This document shows positions 28,300 through 44,785 of a stretch of 64,000 bases of DNA, piece by piece (position 1 is the stretch's first letter; the number at the start of each line of letters is the position of its first letter). The notes under the pieces are model-generated. The model was not told the DNA's origin and searched no databases. It saw only the letters and a program-made list of their open reading frames with translations. The stretch comes from Siphonodentalium dalli. Its lineage: Eukaryota; Mollusca; Scaphopoda; Gadilida; Siphonodentaliidae. The position numbers were made by a program, and so were the translations under genes. The stretch lies in assembly GCA_032622095.1 (NCBI GenBank), contig CP136063.1, positions 34,228,987-34,292,986 on the forward strand. Direction: 5' to 3'.

Positions 28300-31200
28300 T
28301 GGTGATATGCTCTATAGTTTAGATGTTATATTAAATATAACTGATTACATTATGATTGTACTGATATGCTCTATAGTTTAGATATTATATAAAATATAAC
28401 TGATTACATTATAATAGTGGTGATATGCTCTACAGTTTAGATGTTATATTAAATATAACTGATTACATTATGATTGTAGTGATATGCTCTATAGATTAGA
28501 CGTTATATTAAATATAACTGATTACATTATGATTGTCGTGATATGCTCTATAGTTTAGATGTTATATTAAATATAACTGATTACATTATGATAGTGGTGA
28601 TATGCTCCATAGTTTAGATGTTATATTGAATTTAACTGATTACATTATGATAGTGGTAATATGCTCTATAGTTTAGATGTTATATTAAATATAACTGATT
28701 ACATTATGATAGTGGTGATATGCTCTATAGTTTAGATGTTATATTAAATATAACTGATTACATTATGATAGTGGTGATATGCTCTATAGTTTAGATGTTA
28801 TATTAAATATAACTGATTACATTATTATAGTGGTGATATGCTCTACAGTTTAGATGTTATATTAAATATAACTGATTACATTATGATTGTCGTGATATGC
28901 TCTATAGTTTAGATATTATATTACATATAACTGATTACATTATGATAGTGGTGATATGCTCTATAGTTTAGATGTTATATTAAATATAACTGATTACATT
29001 ATGATAGTGCTGATATGCTCTATTGTTTAGATGTTATATTAAATATAACTGATTACATTATGATAGTGGTGATATCCTCTATATTTTAGATGTTATATTA
29101 AATATAACTGATTACATTATGATAGTGGTGATATGCTCTATAGTGTATATGTTATATTAAATATAACTGATTACAGTATGATGGTGGTGATATGCTCCAT
29201 AGTTTAGATGTTATATTAAATTTAACTGATTACATTATGATAGTGGTGATATGCTCTATAGTTTAGATGTTATATTAAATATAACTGATTACATTATGAT
29301 AGTGGTGATATGCTCTATATTTTAGATGTTATATTAAATATAACTGATTATATTATGATTGTCGTGATATGCTATATAGATTAGATGTTATATTAAATAT
29401 AACTGATTACATTATTATAGTGGTGATATGCTCTATAGTTTAGATGTTATATTAAATATAACTGATTACATTATGACTGTCGTGATATGCTCTATATTTT
29501 AGATGTTATATTAAATATAACTGATTATATTATGATTGTCGTGATATGCTCTATAGATTAGATGTTATATTAAATATAACTGATTACATTATTATAGTGG
29601 TGATATGCTCTATAGATTATATGTTATATTACATATAACTGATTACATTATGATAGTGGTGATATGCTCTATCGTTTAGATGTTATATTAAATATAACTG
29701 ATTACATTATGATAGTGGTGATATGCTCTATAGTGTATATGTTATATTTAATATAACTGATTACAGTATGATAGTGGTGATATGCTCTATAGATTAGATG
29801 TTATATTAAATATAACTGATTACATTATTATACTGGTGATATGCTCTACAGTTTAGATGTTATATTAAATATAACTGATTACATTATGATTGTCGTGATA
29901 TGCTCAATAGTTTAGATAATATATTAAATATAACTGATTACATTATGATAGTGGTGATATGCTCTATAGTTTAGATGTTATATTAAATATAACTGATTAC
30001 ATTATTATAGTGGTGATATGCTCTATAGTTTAGATGTTATATTAAATATAACTGATTACATTATGATTGTAGTGATATGCTCTATAGTTTAGATATTATA
30101 TTAAATATAACTGATTACATTATGATAGTGGTGATATGCTCTATAGATTAGATGTTATATTAAATATAACTGATTACATTAAGATTGTAGTGATATGCTC
30201 TATAGTTTAGATATTATATTAAATATAACTGATTACATTATTATAGTGGTGATATGCTCTACAGTTTAGATATTATATTAAATATAACTGATTACATTAT
30301 GATAGTGGTGATATGCTCTATAGTTTAGATATTATATTAAATATAACTGATTACATTATGATTGCGGTGATATGCTCTATAGTTTAGATGTCATATTAAA
30401 TATAACTGATTACATTATGATAGTGGTGATATGCTCTATAGTTTAGATATTATATTAAATATAACTGATTACATTATGATAGTGGTGATATGCTCTATAG
30501 TTTAGATGTTATATTAAATATAACTGATTACATTATGATAGTAGTGATATGCTCTATAGTTTAGATGTTATATTAAATATAACTGATTACATTATGATAG
30601 TGGTGATATGCTCTATAGTGTATATGTTATATTAAATATAACTGATTACAGTATGATAGTGGTGATATGCTCCATAGTTTAGATGTTATATTAAATTTAA
30701 CTGATTACATTATGATAGTGGTGATATGCTCTATAGTTTAGATGTTATATTAAATATAACTGATTACATTGTGATAGAGGTGATATGCTCCATAGTTTAG
30801 ATGTTATATTAAATATAACCGATTACATTATGATTGAGGCGATATACTCCATAGTTTAAATGTTATATTAAATATAACTGATTACATTATGATTGAGTTG
30901 ATATGATCCATAGTTTATATGTCATATTAAATATAACTTATTACATTATGATTGAGTTGATATGCTCCATAGTTTGGATGTTATATTAAATATAACTGAT
31001 TACATTATGATTGTGGTGATATGCTCCATCGTTTAGATGTTATATTAAATATAACTGATTACATTATGATAGTGGTGATATGCTCCATAGTTTAGATGTT
31101 ATATTAAATATAACTGATTACAGTATGATAGTGGTGATATGCTCCATAGTTTAGATGTTATATTAAATATAACTGATTACATTATGATAACGGTGATATG

Positions 31201-34200
31201 CTCTATAGTTTAGATGTTATATTAAATACAACTGATTACATTATGATTGTGGTAATATGCTCATAGTTTAGATGTTATATTAAATATAACTGATTACAGT
31301 ATGATAGTGGTGATATGCTCCATAGTTTAGATGTTATATTAAATATAACTGATTACATTATGATAACGGTGATATGCTCTATAGTTTAGATGTTATATTA
31401 AATATAACTGATTACATTATGATTGTGGTGATATGCTCATAGTTTAGATGTTATATTAAATATAACTGATTATATTATGATTGTCGTGATATGCTCTATA
31501 GATTAGATGTTATATTAAATATAACTGATTACATTATGATTGTGGTGATATGCTCTACAGTTTAGATGTTATATTAAATATAACTGATTACATTATGATT
31601 GTAGTGATATGCTCTATAGTTTAGATTTTATATTAAATATAACTGATTATATTATTATAGTGGTGATATGCTCTACAGTTTAGATGTTATATTAAATATA
31701 ACTGATTACATTATGATTGTCGTGATATGCTCTATAGTTTAGATATTATATTAAATATAACTGATTACATTATTATAGTGGTGATATGCTCTATAGTTTA
31801 GATATTATATTAAATATAACTGATTACATTATTATAGTGGTGATATGCTCTATAGTTTAGATGTTATATTAAATTTAACTGATTACATTATGATAGTGGT
31901 GATATGCTCTATAGTTTAGATGTTATATTAAATATAACTGATTACATTATGATAGTGGTGATATGCTCCATAGTTTAGATGTTATATTAAATATAACTGA
32001 TTACATTATGATAGTGGTGATATGCTCCATAGTTTAGATGTTATATTAAATATAACTGATTACAGTATGATAGTGGTGATATGCTCCATAGTTTAGATGT
32101 TATATTAAATATAACTGACTACATTATGATTGTGGTGATATGCTCTACAGTTTAGATGTTATATTAAATATAACTGATTACATTATGATTGTAGTGATAT
32201 GCTCTATAGTTTAGATTTTATATTAAATATAACTGATTATATTATTATAGTGGTGATATGCTCTACAGTTTAGATGTTATATTAAATATAACTGATTACA
32301 TTATGATTGTCGTGATATGCTCTATAGTTTAGATATTATATTAAATATAACTGATTACATTATTATAGTGGTGATATGCTCTATAGTTTAGATATTATAT
32401 TAAATATAACTGATTACATTATTATAGTGGTGATATGCTCTATAGATTAGATGTTATATTAAATATAACTGATTACATTATGATTGTGGTGATATGCTCT
32501 ACAGTTTAGATGTTATATTAAATATAACTGATTACATTATGATTGTAGTGATATGCTCTATAGTTTAGATTTTATATTAAATATAACTGATTATATTATT
32601 ATAGTGGTGATATGCTCTACAGTTTAGATGTTATATTAAATATAACTGATTACATTATGATTGTCGTGATATGCTCTATAGTTTAGATATTATATTAAAT
32701 ATAACTGATTACATTATTATAGTGGTGATATGCTCTATAGTTTAGATATTATATTAAATATAACTGATTACATTATTATAGTGGTGATATGCTCTATAGT
32801 TTAGATGTTATATTAAATTTAACTGATTACATTATGATAGTGGTGATATGCTCTATAGTTTAGATGTTATATTAAATATAACTGATTACATTATGATAGT
32901 GGTGATATGCTCCATAGTTTAGATATTATATAAAATATAACTGATTACATTATAATAGTGGTGATATGCTCTACAGTTTAGATGTTATATTAAATATAAC
33001 TGATTACATTATGATTGTAGTGATATGCTCTATAGATTAGACGTTATATTAAATATAACTGATTACATTATGATTGTCGTGATATGCTCTATAGTTTAGA
33101 TGTTATATTAAATATAACTGATTACATTATGATAGTGGTGATATGCTCCATAGTTTAGATGTTATATTGAATTTAACTGATTACATTATGATAGTGGTAA
33201 TATGCTCTATAGTTTAGATGTTATATTAAATATAACTGATTACATTATGATAGTGGTGATATGCTCTATAGTTTAGATGTTATATTAAATATAACTGATT
33301 ACATTATGATAGTGGTGATATGCTCTATAGTTTAGATGTTATATTAAATATAACTGATTACATTATTATAGTGGTGATATGCTCTACAGTTTAGATGTTA
33401 TATTAAATATAACTGATTACATTATGATTGTCGTGATATGCTCTATAGTTTAGATATTATATTACATATAACTGATTACATTATGATAGTGGTGATATGC
33501 TCTATAGTTTAGATGTTATATTAAATATAACTGATTACATTATGATAGTGCTGATATGCTCTATTGTTTAGATGTTATATTAAATATAACTGATTACATT
33601 ATGATAGTGGTGATATCCTCTATATTTTAGATGTTATATTAAATATAACTGATTACATTATGATAGTGGTGATATGCTCTATAGTGTATATGTTATATTA
33701 AATATAACTGATTACAGTATGATGGTGGTGATATGCTCCATAGTTTAGATGTTATATTAAATTTAACTGATTACATTATGATAGTGGTGATATGCTCTAT
33801 AGTTTAGATGTTATATTAAATATAACTGATTACATTATGATAGTGGTGATATGCTCTATATTTTAGATGTTATATTAAATATAACTGATTATATTATGAT
33901 TGTCGTGATATGCTATATAGATTAGATGTTATATTAAATATAACTGATTACATTATTATAGTGGTGATATGCTCTATAGTTTAGATGTTATATTAAATAT
34001 AACTGATTACATTATGACTGTCGTGATATGCTCTATATTTTAGATGTTATATTAAATATAACTGATTATATTATGATTGTCGTGATATGCTCTATAGATT
34101 AGATGTTATATTAAATATAACTGATTACATTATTATAGTGGTGATATGCTCTATAGATTATATGTTATATTACATATAACTGATTACATTATGATAGTGG

Positions 34201-37200
34201 TGATATGCTCTATCGTTTAGATGTTATATTAAATATAACTGATTACATTATGATAGTGGTGATATGCTCTATAGTGTATATGTTATATTTAATATAACTG
34301 ATTACAGTATGATAGTGGTGATATGCTCTATAGATTAGATGTTATATTAAATATAACTGATTACATTATTATACTGGTGATATGCTCTACAGTTTAGATG
34401 TTATATTAAATATAACTGATTACATTATGATTGTCGTGATATGCTCAATAGTTTAGATAATATATTAAATATAACTGATTACATTATGATAGTGGTGATA
34501 TGCTCTATAGTTTAGATGTTATATTAAATATAACTGATTACATTATTATAGTGGTGATATGCTCTATAGTTTAGATGTTATATTAAATATAACTGATTAC
34601 ATTATGATTGTAGTGATATGCTCTATAGTTTAGATATTATATTAAATATAACTGATTACATTATGATAGTGGTGATATGCTCTATAGATTAGATGTTATA
34701 TTAAATATAACTGATTACATTAAGATTGTAGTGATATGCTCTATAGTTTAGATATTATATTAAATATAACTGATTACATTATTATAGTGGTGATATGCTC
34801 TACAGTTTAGATATTATATTAAATATAACTGATTACATTATGATAGTGGTGATATGCTCTATAGTTTAGATATTATATTAAATATAACTGATTACATTAT
34901 GATTGCGGTGATATGCTCTATAGTTTAGATGTCATATTAAATATAACTGATTACATTATGATAGTGGTGATATGCTCTATAGTTTAGATATTATATTAAA
35001 TATAACTGATTACATTATGATAGTGGTGATATGCTCTATAGTTTAGATGTTATATTAAATATAACTGATTACATTATGATAGTAGTGATATGCTCTATAG
35101 TTTAGATGTTATATTAAATATAACTGATTACATTATGATAGTGGTGATATGCTCTATAGTGTATATGTTATATTAAATATAACTGATTACAGTATGATAG
35201 TGGTGATATGCTCCATAGTTTAGATGTTATATTAAATTTAACTGATTACATTATGATAGTGGTGATATGCTCTATAGTTTAGATGTTATATTAAATATAA
35301 CTGATTACATTGTGATAGAGGTGATATGCTCCATAGTTTAGATGTTATATTAAATATAACCGATTACATTATGATTGAGGCGATATACTCCATAGTTTAA
35401 ATGTTATATTAAATATAACTGATTACATTATGATTGAGTTGATATGATCCATAGTTTATATGTCATATTAAATATAACTTATTACATTATGATTGAGTTG
35501 ATATGCTCCATAGTTTGGATGTTATATTAAATATAACTGATTACATTATGATTGTGGTGATATGCTCCATCGTTTAGATGTTATATTAAATATAACTGAT
35601 TACATTATGATAGTGGTGATATGCTCCATAGTTTAGATGTTATATTAAATATAACTGATTACAGTATGATAGTGGTGATATGCTCCATAGTTTAGATGTT
35701 ATATTAAATATAACTGATTACATTATGATAACGGTGATATGCTCTATAGTTTAGATGTTATATTAAATACAACTGATTACATTATGATTGTGGTGATATG
35801 CTCATAGTTTAGATGTTATATTAAATATAACTGATTACAGTATGATAGTGGTGATATGCTCCATAGTTTAGATGTTATATTAAATATAACTGATTACATT
35901 ATGATAACGGTGATATGCTCTATAGTTTAGATGTTATATTAAATATAACTGATTACATTATGATTGTGGTGATATGCTCATAGTTTAGATGTTATATTAA
36001 ATATAACTGATTATATTATGATTGTCGTGATATGCTCTATAGATTAGATGTTATATTAAATATAACTGATTACATTATGATTGTGGTGATATGCTCTACA
36101 GTTTAGATGTTATATTAAATATAACTGATTACATTATGATTGTAGTGATATGCTCTATAGTTTAGATTTTATATTAAATATAACTGATTATATTATTATA
36201 GTGGTGATATGCTCTACAGTTTAGATGTTATATTAAATATAACTGATTACATTATGATTGTCGTGATATGCTCTATAGTTTAGATATTATATTAAATATA
36301 ACTGATTACATTATTATAGTGGTGATATGCTCTATAGTTTAGATATTATATTAAATATAACTGATTACATTATTATAGTGGTGATATGCTCTATAGTTTA
36401 GATGTTATATTAAATTTAACTGATTACATTATGATAGTGGTGATATGCTCTATAGTTTAGATGTTATATTAAATATAACTGATTACATTATGATAGTGGT
36501 GATATGCTCCATAGTTTAGATGTTATATTAAATATAACTGATTACATTATGATAGTGGCGATATGCTCCATAGTTTAGATGTTATATTAAATATAACTGA
36601 TTACAGTATGATAGTGGTGATATGCTCCATAGTTTAGATGTTATATTAAATATAACTGACTACATTATGACAGTGGTGATATGCTCCATAGTTTAGATGT
36701 TATATTAAATATAACTGATTACATTATGATTGTGGTGATATGCTCATAGTTTAGATGTTATATTAAATATAACTGATTACATTTTGATAGTGGTGATATG
36801 CTCCATAGTTTAGATGTTATATTAAATTTAACTGATTACATTATGATAGTGGTGATATGCTCTATAGTTTAGATGTTATATAAAATATAACTGATTACAT
36901 TACGATAGTGGAGATATGCTCTATAGTTTAGATGTTATATTAAATATAACTGATTACATTATGATTGTAGTAATATGCTCTATAGTTTAGATATTATATT
37001 AAATATAACTGATTACATTATGATAGTGGTGATATGCTCTATAGATTAGATGTTATATTAAATATAACTGATTACATTATGATTGTGGTGATATGCTCCA
37101 TAGTTTAGATGTTATATTAAATTTAAATGATTACATTATTATAGTGGTGATATGCTCTATAGTTTAGATGTTATATTAAATATAACTGATTACATTATGA

Positions 37201-37900
37201 TTGTACTGATATGCTCTATAGTTTAGATATTATATAAAATATAACTGATTACATTATAATAGTGGTGATATGCTCTACAGTTTAGATGTTATATTAAATA
37301 AAACTGATTACATTATGATTGTAGTGATATGCTCTATAGATTAGACGTTATATTAAATATAACTGATTACATTATGATTGTCGTGATATGCTCTATAGTT
37401 TAGATGTTATATTAAATATAACTGATTACAGTATGATAGTGGTGATATGCTCCATAGTTTAGATGTTATATTGAATTTAACTGATTACATTATGATAGTG
37501 GTAATATGCTCTATAGTTTAGATGTTATATTAAATATAACTGATTACATTATGATAGTGGTGATATGCTCTATAGTTTAGATGTTATATTAAATATAACT
37601 GATTACATTATGATAGTGGTGATATGCTCTATAGTTTAGATGTTATATTAAATATAACTGATTACATTATTATAGTGGTGATATGCTCTACAGTTTAGAT
37701 GTTATATTAAATATAACTGATTACATTATGATTGTCGTGATATGCTCTATAGTTTAGATATTATATTACATATAACTGATTACATTATGATAGTGGTGAT
37801 ATGCTCTATAGTTTAGATGTTATATTAAATATAACTGATTACATTATGATAGTGCTGATATGCTCTATTGTTTAGATGTTATATTAAATATAACTGATTA
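28300..37900 (+). repeat. 77- and 73-monomer (4541/4304-bp) higher-order repeats in block 3
   Basis: The variant TATTGTTTAG is at 29021, 33562 and 37866, and TTGGATG at 30974, 35515 and 39819. The first offset is 4541 bp in both cases and the second 4304 bp in both cases. GATATCCTC at 29071 and 33612 again gives 4541. The 237-bp difference between the two offsets is about four monomers, so one copy gained or lost a four-monomer run. Limits are approximate. Confidence 0.85.
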
Positions 37901-37969
37901 CATTATGATAGTGGTGATATGCTCTATAGTTTAGATGTTATATTAAATATAACTGATTACATTATGATA

Positions 37970-40900
37970 GTGGTGATATGCTCTATAGTGTATATGTTAT
38001 ATTAAATATAACTGATTACAGTATGATGGTGGTGATATGCTCCATAGTTTAGATGTTATATTAAATTTAACTGATTACATTATGATAGTGGTGATATGCT
38101 CTATAGTTTAGATGTTATATTAAATATAACTGATTACATTATGATAGTGGTGATATGCTCTATATTTTAGATGTTATATTAAATATAACTGATTATATTA
38201 TGATTGTCGTGATATGCTATATAGATTAGATGTTATATTAAATATAACTGATTACATTATTATAGTGGTGATATGCTCTATAGTTTAGATGTTATATTAA
38301 ATATAACTGATTACATTATGACTGTCGTGATATGCTCTATATTTTAGATGTTATATTAAATATAACTGATTATATTATGATTGTCGTGATATGCTCTATA
38401 GATTAGATGTTATATTAAATATAACTGATTACATTATTATAGTGGTGATATGCTCTATAGATTAGATGTTATATTAAATATAACTGATTACATTATGATA
38501 GTGGTGATATGCTCTATCGTTTAGATGTTATATTAAATATAACTGATTACATTATGATAGTGGTGATATGCTCTATAGTGTATATGTTATATTAAATATA
38601 ACTGATTACAGTATGATAGTGGTGATATGCTCTATAGATTAGATGTTATATTAAATATAACTGATTACATTATTATAGTGGTGATATGCTCTACAGTTTA
38701 GATGTTATATTAAATATAACTGATTACATTATGATTGTCGTGATATGCTCAATAGTTTAGATAATATATTAAATATAACTGATTACATTATGATAGTGGT
38801 GATATGCTCTATAGTTTAGATGTTATATTAAATATAACTGATTACATTATTATAGTGGTGATATGCTCTATAGTTTAGATGTTATATTAAATATAACTGA
38901 TTACATTATGATTGTAGTGATATGCTCTATAGTTTAGATATTATATTAAATATAACTGATTACATTATGATAGTGGTGATATGCTCTATAGATTAGATGT
39001 TATATTAAATATAACTGATTACATTATGATTGTAGTGATATGCTCTATAGTTTAGGTATTATATTAAATATAACTGATTACATTATTATAGTGGTGATAT
39101 GCTCTACAGTTTAGATATTATATTAAATATAACTGATTACATTATGATAGTGGTGATATGCTCTATAGTTTAGATATTATATTAAATATAACTGATTACA
39201 TTATGATTGCGGTGATATGCTCTATAGTTTAGATGTTATATTAAATATAACTGATTACATTATGATAGTGGTGATATGCTCTATAGTTTAGATATTATAT
39301 TAAATATAACTGATTACATTATGATAGTGGTGATATGCTCTATAGTTTAGATGTTATATTAAATATAACTGATTACATTATGATAGTAGTGATATGCTCT
39401 ATAGTTTAGATGTTATATTAAATATAACTGATTACATTATGATATTGGTGATATGCTCTATAGTGTATATGTTATATTAAATATAACTGATTACAGTATG
39501 ATAGTGGTGATATGCTCCATAGTTTAGATGTTATATTAAATTTAACTGATTACATTATGATAGTGGTGATATGCTCTATAGTTTAGATGTTATATTAAAT
39601 ATAACTGATTACATTATGATAGAGGTGATATGCTCCATAGTTTAGATGTTATATTAAATATAACCGATTACATTATGATTGAGGCGATATACTCCATAGT
39701 TTAAATGTTATATTAAATATAACTGATTACATTATGATTGAGTTGATATGATCCATAGTTTATATGTCATATTAAATATAACTTATTACATTATGATTGA
39801 GTTGATATGCTCCATAGTTTGGATGTTATATTAAATATAACTGATTACATTATGATTGTGGTGATATGCTCCATCGTTTAGATGTTATATTAAATATAAC
39901 TGATTACATTATGATAGTGGTGATATGCTCCATAGTTTAGATGTTATATTAAATATAACTGATTACAGTATGATAGTGGTGATATGCTCCATAGTTTAGA
40001 TGTTATATTAAATATAACTGATTACATTATGATAACGGTGATATGCTCTATAGTTTAAATGTTATATTAAATATAACTGATTACATTATGATTGTGGTGA
40101 TATGCTCATAGTTTAGATGTTATATTAAATATAACTGATTACAGTATGATAGTGGTGATATGCTCCATAGTTTAGATGTTATATTAAATATAACTGATTA
40201 CATTATGATAACGGTGATATGCTCTATAGTTTAGATGTTATATTAAATATAACTGATTACATTATGATTGTGGTGATATGCTCATAGTTTAGATGTTATA
40301 TTAAATATAACTGATTATATTATGATTGTCGTGATATGCTCTATAGATTAGATGTTATATTAAATATAACTGATTACATTATGATTGTGGTGATATGCTC
40401 TACAGTTTAGATGTTATATTAAATATAACTGATTACATTATGATTGTAGTGATATGCTCTATAGTTTAGATTTTATATTAAATATAACTGATTACATTAT
40501 TATAGTGGTGATATGCTCTACAGTTTAGATGTTATATTAAATATAACTGATTACATTATGATTGTCGTGATATGCTCTATAGTTTAGATATTATATTAAA
40601 TATAACTGATTACATTATTATAGTGGTGATATGCTCTATAGTTTAGATATTATATTAAATATAACTGATTACATTATTATAGTGGTGATATGCTCTATAG
40701 TTTAGATATTATATTAAATATAACTGATTACATTATTATAGTGGTGATATGCTCTATAGTTTAGATGTTATATTAAATATAACTGATTACATTATGATTG
40801 TGGTGATATGCTCTATAATTTATATGTTATATTAAATATAACTGATTACATTATGATTGTGGTGATATGCTCTATAGTTTAGATATTATATTAAATATAA

Positions 40901-43860
40901 CTGATTACATTATGATAGTGGTGATATGCTCTATAGTGTATATGTTATATTAAATATAACTGATTACAGTATGATGGTGGTGATATGCTCCATAGTTTAG
41001 ATGTTATATTAAATTTAACTGATTACATTATGATAGTGGTGATATGCTCTATAGTTTAGATGTTATATTAAATATAACTGATTACATTATGATAGTGGTG
41101 ATATGCTCTATATTTTAGATGTTATATTAAATATAACTGATTATATTATGATTGTCGTGATATGCTATATAGATTAGATGTTATATTAAATATAACTGAT
41201 TACATTATTATAGTGGTGATATGCTCTATAGTTTAGATGTTATATTAAATATAACTGATTACATTATGACTGTCGTGATATGCTCTATATTTTAGATGTT
41301 ATATTAAATATAACTGATTATATTATGATTGTCGTGATATGCTCTATAGATTAGATGTTATATTAAATATAACTGATTACATTATTATAGTGGTGATATG
41401 CTCTATAGATTAGATGTTATATTAAATATAACTGATTACATTATGATAGTGGTGATATGCTCTATCGTTTAGATGTTATATTAAATATAACTGATTACAT
41501 TATGATAGTGGTGATATGCTCTATAGTGTATATGTTATATTAAATATAACTGATTACAGTATGATAGTGGTGATATGCTCTATAGATTAGATGTTATATT
41601 AAATATAACTGATTACATTATTATAGTGGTGATATGCTCTACAGTTTAGATGTTATATTAAATATAACTGATTACATTATGATTGTCGTGATATGCTCAA
41701 TAGTTTAGATAATATATTAAATATAACTGATTACATTATGATAGTGGTGATATGCTCTATAGTTTAGATGTTATATTAAATATAACTGATTACATTATTA
41801 TAGTGGTGATATGCTCTATAGTTTAGATGTTATATTAAATATAACTGATTACATTATGATTGTAGTGATATGCTCTATAGTTTAGATATTATATTAAATA
41901 TAACTGATTACATTATGATAGTGGTGATATGCTCTATAGATTAGATGTTATATTAAATATAACTGATTACATTATGATTGTAGTGATATGCTCTATAGTT
42001 TAGGTATTATATTAAATATAACTGATTACATTATTATAGTGGTGATATGCTCTACAGTTTAGATATTATATTAAATATAACTGATTACATTATGATAGTG
42101 GTGATATGCTCTATAGTTTAGATATTATATTAAATATAACTGATTACATTATGATTGCGGTGATATGCTCTATAGTTTAGATGTTATATTAAATATAACT
42201 GATTACATTATGATAGTGGTGATATGCTCTATAGTTTAGATATTATATTAAATATAACTGATTACATTATGATAGTGGTGATATGCTCTATAGTTTAGAT
42301 GTTATATTAAATATAACTGATTACATTATGATAGTAGTGATATGCTCTATAGTTTAGATGTTATATTAAATATAACTGATTACATTATGATATTGGTGAT
42401 ATGCTCTATAGTGTATATGTTATATTAAATATAACTGATTACAGTATGATAGTGGTGATATGCTCCATAGTTTAGATGTTATATTAAATTTAACTGATTA
42501 CATTATGATAGTGGTGATATGCTCTATAGTTTAGATGTTATATTAAATATAACTGATTACATTATGATAGAGGTGATATGCTCCATAGTTTAGATGTTAT
42601 ATTAAATATAACCGATTACATTATGATTGAGGCGATATACTCCATAGTTTAAATGTTATATTAAATATAACTGATTACATTATGATTGAGTTGATATGAT
42701 CCATAGTTTATATGTCATATTAAATATAACTTATTACATTATGATTGAGTTGATATGCTCCATAGTTTGGATGTTATATTAAATATAACTGATTACATTA
42801 TGATTGTGGTGATATGCTCCATCGTTTAGATGTTATATTAAATATAACTGATTACATTATGATAGTGGTGATATGCTCCATAGTTTAGATGTTATATTAA
42901 ATATAACTGATTACAGTATGATAGTGGTGATATGCTCCATAGTTTAGATGTTATATTAAATATAACTGATTACATTATGATAACGGTGATATGCTCTATA
43001 GTTTAAATGTTATATTAAATATAACTGATTACATTATGATTGTGGTGATATGCTCATAGTTTAGATGTTATATTAAATATAACTGATTACAGTATGATAG
43101 TGGTGATATGCTCCATAGTTTAGATGTTATATTAAATATAACTGATTACATTATGATAACGGTGATATGCTCTATAGTTTAGATGTTATATTAAATATAA
43201 CTGATTACATTATGATTGTGGTGATATGCTCATAGTTTAGATGTTATATTAAATATAACTGATTATATTATGATTGTCGTGATATGCTCTATAGATTAGA
43301 TGTTATATTAAATATAACTGATTACATTATGATTGTGGTGATATGCTCTACAGTTTAGATGTTATATTAAATATAACTGATTACATTATGATTGTAGTGA
43401 TATGCTCTATAGTTTAGATTTTATATTAAATATAACTGATTACATTATTATAGTGGTGATATGCTCTACAGTTTAGATGTTATATTAAATATAACTGATT
43501 ACATTATGATTGTCGTGATATGCTCTATAGTTTAGATATTATATTAAATATAACTGATTACATTAGTATAGTGGTGATATGCTCTATAGTTTAGATATTA
43601 TATTAAATATAACTGATTACATTATTATAGTGGTGATATGCTCTATAGTTTAGATATTATATTAAATATAACTGATTACATTATTATAGTGGTGATATGC
43701 TCTATAGTTTAGATGTTATATTAAATATAACTGATTACATTATGATTGTGGTGATATGCTCTATAATTTATATGTTATATTAAATATAACTGATTACATT
43801 ATGATTGTGGTGATATGCTCTATAGTTTAGATATTATATTAAATATAACTGATTACATTA
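37970..43860 (+). repeat. 50-monomer (2948-bp) tandem duplication in block 3
   Basis: CTATAGTGTA occurs at 37983 and 40931, TTGGATG at 39819 and 42767, and CTATAATT at 40813 and 43761, all offset by exactly 2948 bp. The two copies (about 37970-40915 and 40916-43860) abut. They are nearly identical in their sequence of variants, which marks this as one of the most recent events in the array. Confidence 0.9.
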
Positions 43861-44785
43861 TTATAGTGGTGATATGCTCTACAGTTTAGATGTTATATTA
43901 AATATAACTGATTATATTATGATTGTAGTGATATGCTCTATAGTTTAGATATTATATTAAATATAACTGATTACATTATTATAGTGGTGATATGCTCTAC
44001 AGTTTAGATGTTATATTAAATATAACTGATTACATTATGATTGTAGTGATATGCTCTATAGTTTAGATTTTATATTAAATATAACTGATTACATTATTAT
44101 AGTGGTGATATGCTCTACAGTTTAGATGTTATATTAAATATAACTGATTACATTATGATTGTCGTGATATGCTCTATAGTTTAGATGTTATATTAAATAT
44201 AACTGATTACATTATGATAGTGGTGATATGCTCTATAGTTTAGATGTTATATTAAATATAACTGATTACATTATGGTTGTGGTGATATGCTCTATAGTTT
44301 AGATGTTATATTAAATATAACTGATTACATTATGATAGTGGTGATATGCTCCATAGTTTAGATGTTATATTAAATATCACTGATTACATTATTATAGTGG
44401 TGATATGCTCTATAGTTTAGATGTTATATTAAATATAACTGATTACATTATGATTGTGGTGATATGCTCTATAGTTTAGATATTATATTAAATATAACTG
44501 ATTACATTATGATAGTGGTGATATGCTCTATAGTTTAGATGTTATATTAAATATAACTGATTACATTATTATAGTGGTGATATGCTCTATAGTTTAGATG
44601 TTATATTAAATATAACTGATTACATTATGATTGTGGTGATATGCTCTATAGTTTAGATGTTATATTAAATATAACTGGTTACATTATGATTGTGGTGATA
44701 TGCTCTATAGTTTAGATGTTATATTAAATATAACTGGTTACATTATGATTGTGGTGATATGCTCTATAGTTTAGATGTTATATTA

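Larger units (their letters stand above)
27703..44785 (+). repeat. 59-bp satellite array, forward block 3
   Basis: About 290 forward monomers of the same family as block 1. Its first ~900 bp repeats the order of rare variants seen at about 10260-11200 in block 1, including TGACTACATTATGACAG-like, CATTTTGATAG and TATATAAAATATAAC variants. It contains three successive large duplications (77, 73 and 50 monomers). The last monomers share TGGTTACATT and break off at GTTATATTA, where a terminal inverted repeat of a different element begins. Confidence 0.98.

Noticed and set aside
2781-44785. CENP-B box in the 59-bp satellite
   Set aside because: No sequence resembling the TTCG...CGGG core pattern of the mammalian box is present in the monomer.
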